This document shows, piece after piece, positions 6,364-7,624 of a stretch of DNA of 7,624 nucleotides; position 1 is the stretch's first letter; the number at the start of each line of letters is the position of its first letter. The notes below the pieces were generated by a model. The model did not search any database. It was given only the letters and a program-made list of their open reading frames with translations, and was not told where the DNA came from. Source of the DNA: an uncultured Lachnospiraceae bacterium (GTDB lineage: Bacteria > Bacillota_A > Clostridia > Lachnospirales > Lachnospiraceae); contig CAJUMT010000168.1 of the NCBI GenBank assembly GCA_910587495.1, positions 1-7,624 on the forward strand. The letters run 5' to 3'. Both the position numbers and the translations under genes were made by a program.

Positions 6364-7586
6364 TCTGCTGTTTCCTGCTCCTCATCCGTCAGGACATCTT
6401 TGTCATAAGTCTCGTCCTGCTCCATATCGTCGGCGTATGTTTCTTCAGATCTGTATTCCTCATCGTCTGCATATGCTTCCTCAAAATATTCTTCCTCGTC
6501 GTATTCATCCTCCTCATCGTCATAGAAGCCTTCATAAAACCCTTCGATGGCATTTGCCTGGCTCTCACTTTTAATATCTATCTTAAATCCGGTCAGACGA
6601 GCTGCCAGTCTGGCATTCTGGCCTTCCTTACCTATTGCAAGGGAGAGCTGATAATCAGGAACAACTACTTTGGCAGTCTTATCCTCTGGGTCAGCCAGGA
6701 CTACGACCACCTTCGCCGGACTTAAGGCATTCTCAATCAGAAGCGCCGGGTTTTCATTCCAGTTGATGATATCAATCTTCTCTCCTCTTAATTCATTGAC
6801 AATGGAGTTGACGCGCGCGCCGTTAAGACCCACGCAGGCTCCCACCGGGTCCACATCCGGATCATTGGACCACACTGCGATCTTGGTACGGGAACCAGCC
6901 TCGCGGGCAATGCTTCTGATTTCCACAATGCCGTCCTTGACTTCTGTCACCTCGGACTCAAACAGGCGTTTGACCAGTTCCGGATGTGTCCGGGACACCA
7001 GCACTCTGGGACCTCTGGTCGTATCTTTTACTTCAAGAATATAGACCTTAATACGTTCCGTGGGGGTAAATACCTCTCCTTTTACCATTTCATTTTCATT
7101 CAGAATCGCGTCTACTTTGCCTAAGTTCACACTTACATTTTTCCCAATATAGCGCTGTACCACTCCTGTGACTACATCTCTTTCTTTGGCATAATACTGA
7201 TTGAACAGCACTTTTCGCTCTTCCTCGCGGATTTTCTGCAGAATCACATTCCTAGCGTTCTGGGTCGTAATGCGCCCAAACTCTTTGGATTTTATCTCTT
7301 CCTGCACGATATCTCCCAGTTCATACCTTCCGCTGATCTGTTTTGCTGCTTCCAGGCTGATCTGGGTCACATCGTCTTCCACTTCTTCTACAACCGTCTT
7401 CTCCACATATACATGAAATTCACAAGTATCACGGTCAATGGTCACGCGGAAATTATCTGTATCCTTACCAAATTGCCCTTTGCATGCAGTTATAAGCGAA
7501 TTCTCAATGGCATCCAGCATTATGTCTTTACTGATATCTTTTTCCTTTTCCAAAATATCCAGCGCCATCTTTAATTCAGTGTTCAT
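6360..7586 (-). CDS. nusA: Transcription termination/antitermination protein NusA
   Basis: Binds RNA polymerase and nascent RNA, stimulating pausing and intrinsic termination. The 408-residue product begins MNTELKMALDILEKEKDISK, the usual start of the polymerase-binding N-terminal domain (about 1-130). The S1 domain follows (about 135-200, with TGVVQRYIGKNVSVNLGKVDAIL at its front), then KH1 (DPVGACVGLNGARVNSI, 246-262) and KH2 (LAIGKEGQNARLAARLTG, 316-333). The core ends near 340. Beyond it is a tail of about 60 residues, very rich in Asp, Glu and Tyr, which the roughly 370-residue Bacillus protein lacks; it is not an obvious match to the E. coli acidic AR repeats. The start is supported by AAGGAGG twelve bases upstream. 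The stop overlaps ylxR by four bases. Confidence 0.98.
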   Translation of the reverse strand: MNTELKMALDILEKEKDISKDIMLDAIENSLITACKGQFGKDTDNFRVTIDRDTCEFHVYVEKTVVEEVEDDVTQISLEAAKQISGRYELGDIVQEEIKSKEFGRITTQNARNVILQKIREEERKVLFNQYYAKERDVVTGVVQRYIGKNVSVNLGKVDAILNENEMVKGEVFTPTERIKVYILEVKDTTRGPRVLVSRTHPELVKRLFESEVTEVKDGIVEIRSIAREAGSRTKIAVWSNDPDVDPVGACVGLNGARVNSIVNELRGEKIDIINWNENPALLIENALSPAKVVVVLADPEDKTAKVVVPDYQLSLAIGKEGQNARLAARLTGFKIDIKSESQANAIEGFYEGFYDDEEDEYDEEEYFEEAYADDEEYRSEETYADDMEQDETYDKDVLTDEEQETAE

Positions 7587-7598
7587 TTTCTGTCTTAT

Positions 7599-7605
7599 CC
7601 TCCTT
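7599..7605 (-). promoter_or_regulatory. Ribosome binding site of nusA (AAGGAGG)
   Basis: A near-consensus AAGGAGG overlaps the rimP stop codon (TAAGGAGG) and lies 12 bases upstream of the nusA ATG. The spacing is somewhat longer than the usual 7-9 bases. No closer alternative start exists in the nusA frame. Confidence 0.85.
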
Positions 7606-7624
7606 AAAAATCAAATGCCAGGCG
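7604..7624 (-). CDS. rimP: Ribosome maturation factor RimP, last six codons
   Basis: The minus strand from the window edge reads CGC CTG GCA TTT GAT TTT TAA, that is Arg-Leu-Ala-Phe-Asp-Phe-stop. As I recall, RLAFDF-stop is the usual C-terminus of RimP in clostridia, and rimP is the gene expected directly upstream of nusA in this operon. RimP binds the 30S subunit during assembly. Only seven codons including the stop are visible, so the call rests on this short match plus gene order. The stop is 17 bases from the nusA start and overlaps its ribosome binding site. Confidence 0.75.
   Translation of the reverse strand, partial: RLAFDF

Noticed and set aside
1..7624. An undescribed defence, mobile or biosynthetic system
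   Set aside because: All bases except small gaps of 1-17 bases belong to recognised housekeeping genes in their conserved order. I saw no inverted repeats, transposase, integrase, CRISPR spacing or unknown gene.

Overview
This window holds one continuous piece of the conserved nusA-infB (transcription termination/translation initiation) operon of a low-to-mid GC Gram-positive bacterium. Every gene reads on the minus strand, so transcription runs from position 7624 towards position 1. The order rimP-nusA-ylxR-ylxQ-infB-rbfA-nrnA-truB-ribF is the Bacillota arrangement. Three features point to class Clostridia, probably Lachnospiraceae (inference, no search run): the very long Arg/Asn/Gly-rich IF2 linker, the acidic NusA tail and the four-cysteine YlxR.

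Layout from high to low coordinates: the last six codons and stop of rimP (7604-7624); nusA (6360-7586); ylxR/rnpM (6085-6363); ylxQ, an L7Ae-family protein (5760-6098); infB, translation initiation factor IF2 (2942-5770); rbfA (2542-2940); nrnA, a DHH/DHHA1 phosphoesterase (1583-2545); truB, tRNA pseudouridine-55 synthase (690-1586); and the 5' three quarters of ribF (1-679), cut by the window edge. No intergenic gap exceeds 17 bases, and five of the eight junctions overlap. I saw no internal promoter, terminator, RNA gene, mobile element or CRISPR array. Transcription must start upstream of this window, probably before rimP.

The genes serve RNA and ribosome metabolism. RimP and RbfA mature the 30S subunit, IF2 brings initiator tRNA to it, NusA modulates RNA polymerase pausing and termination, YlxR and YlxQ are small RNA-associated proteins, NrnA degrades very short RNAs, and TruB modifies the tRNA T-loop. 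RibF (FMN/FAD synthesis) is the metabolic passenger at the end.

I do not see an undescribed system here; this is a core housekeeping locus. The points worth a second look are local: a repetitive disordered linker in IF2, a repeated acidic tail on NusA, a possible zinc site in YlxR, a probable TTG start for ylxQ inside ylxR, and a perfect 10-base tandem duplication over the catalytic motif of nrnA.
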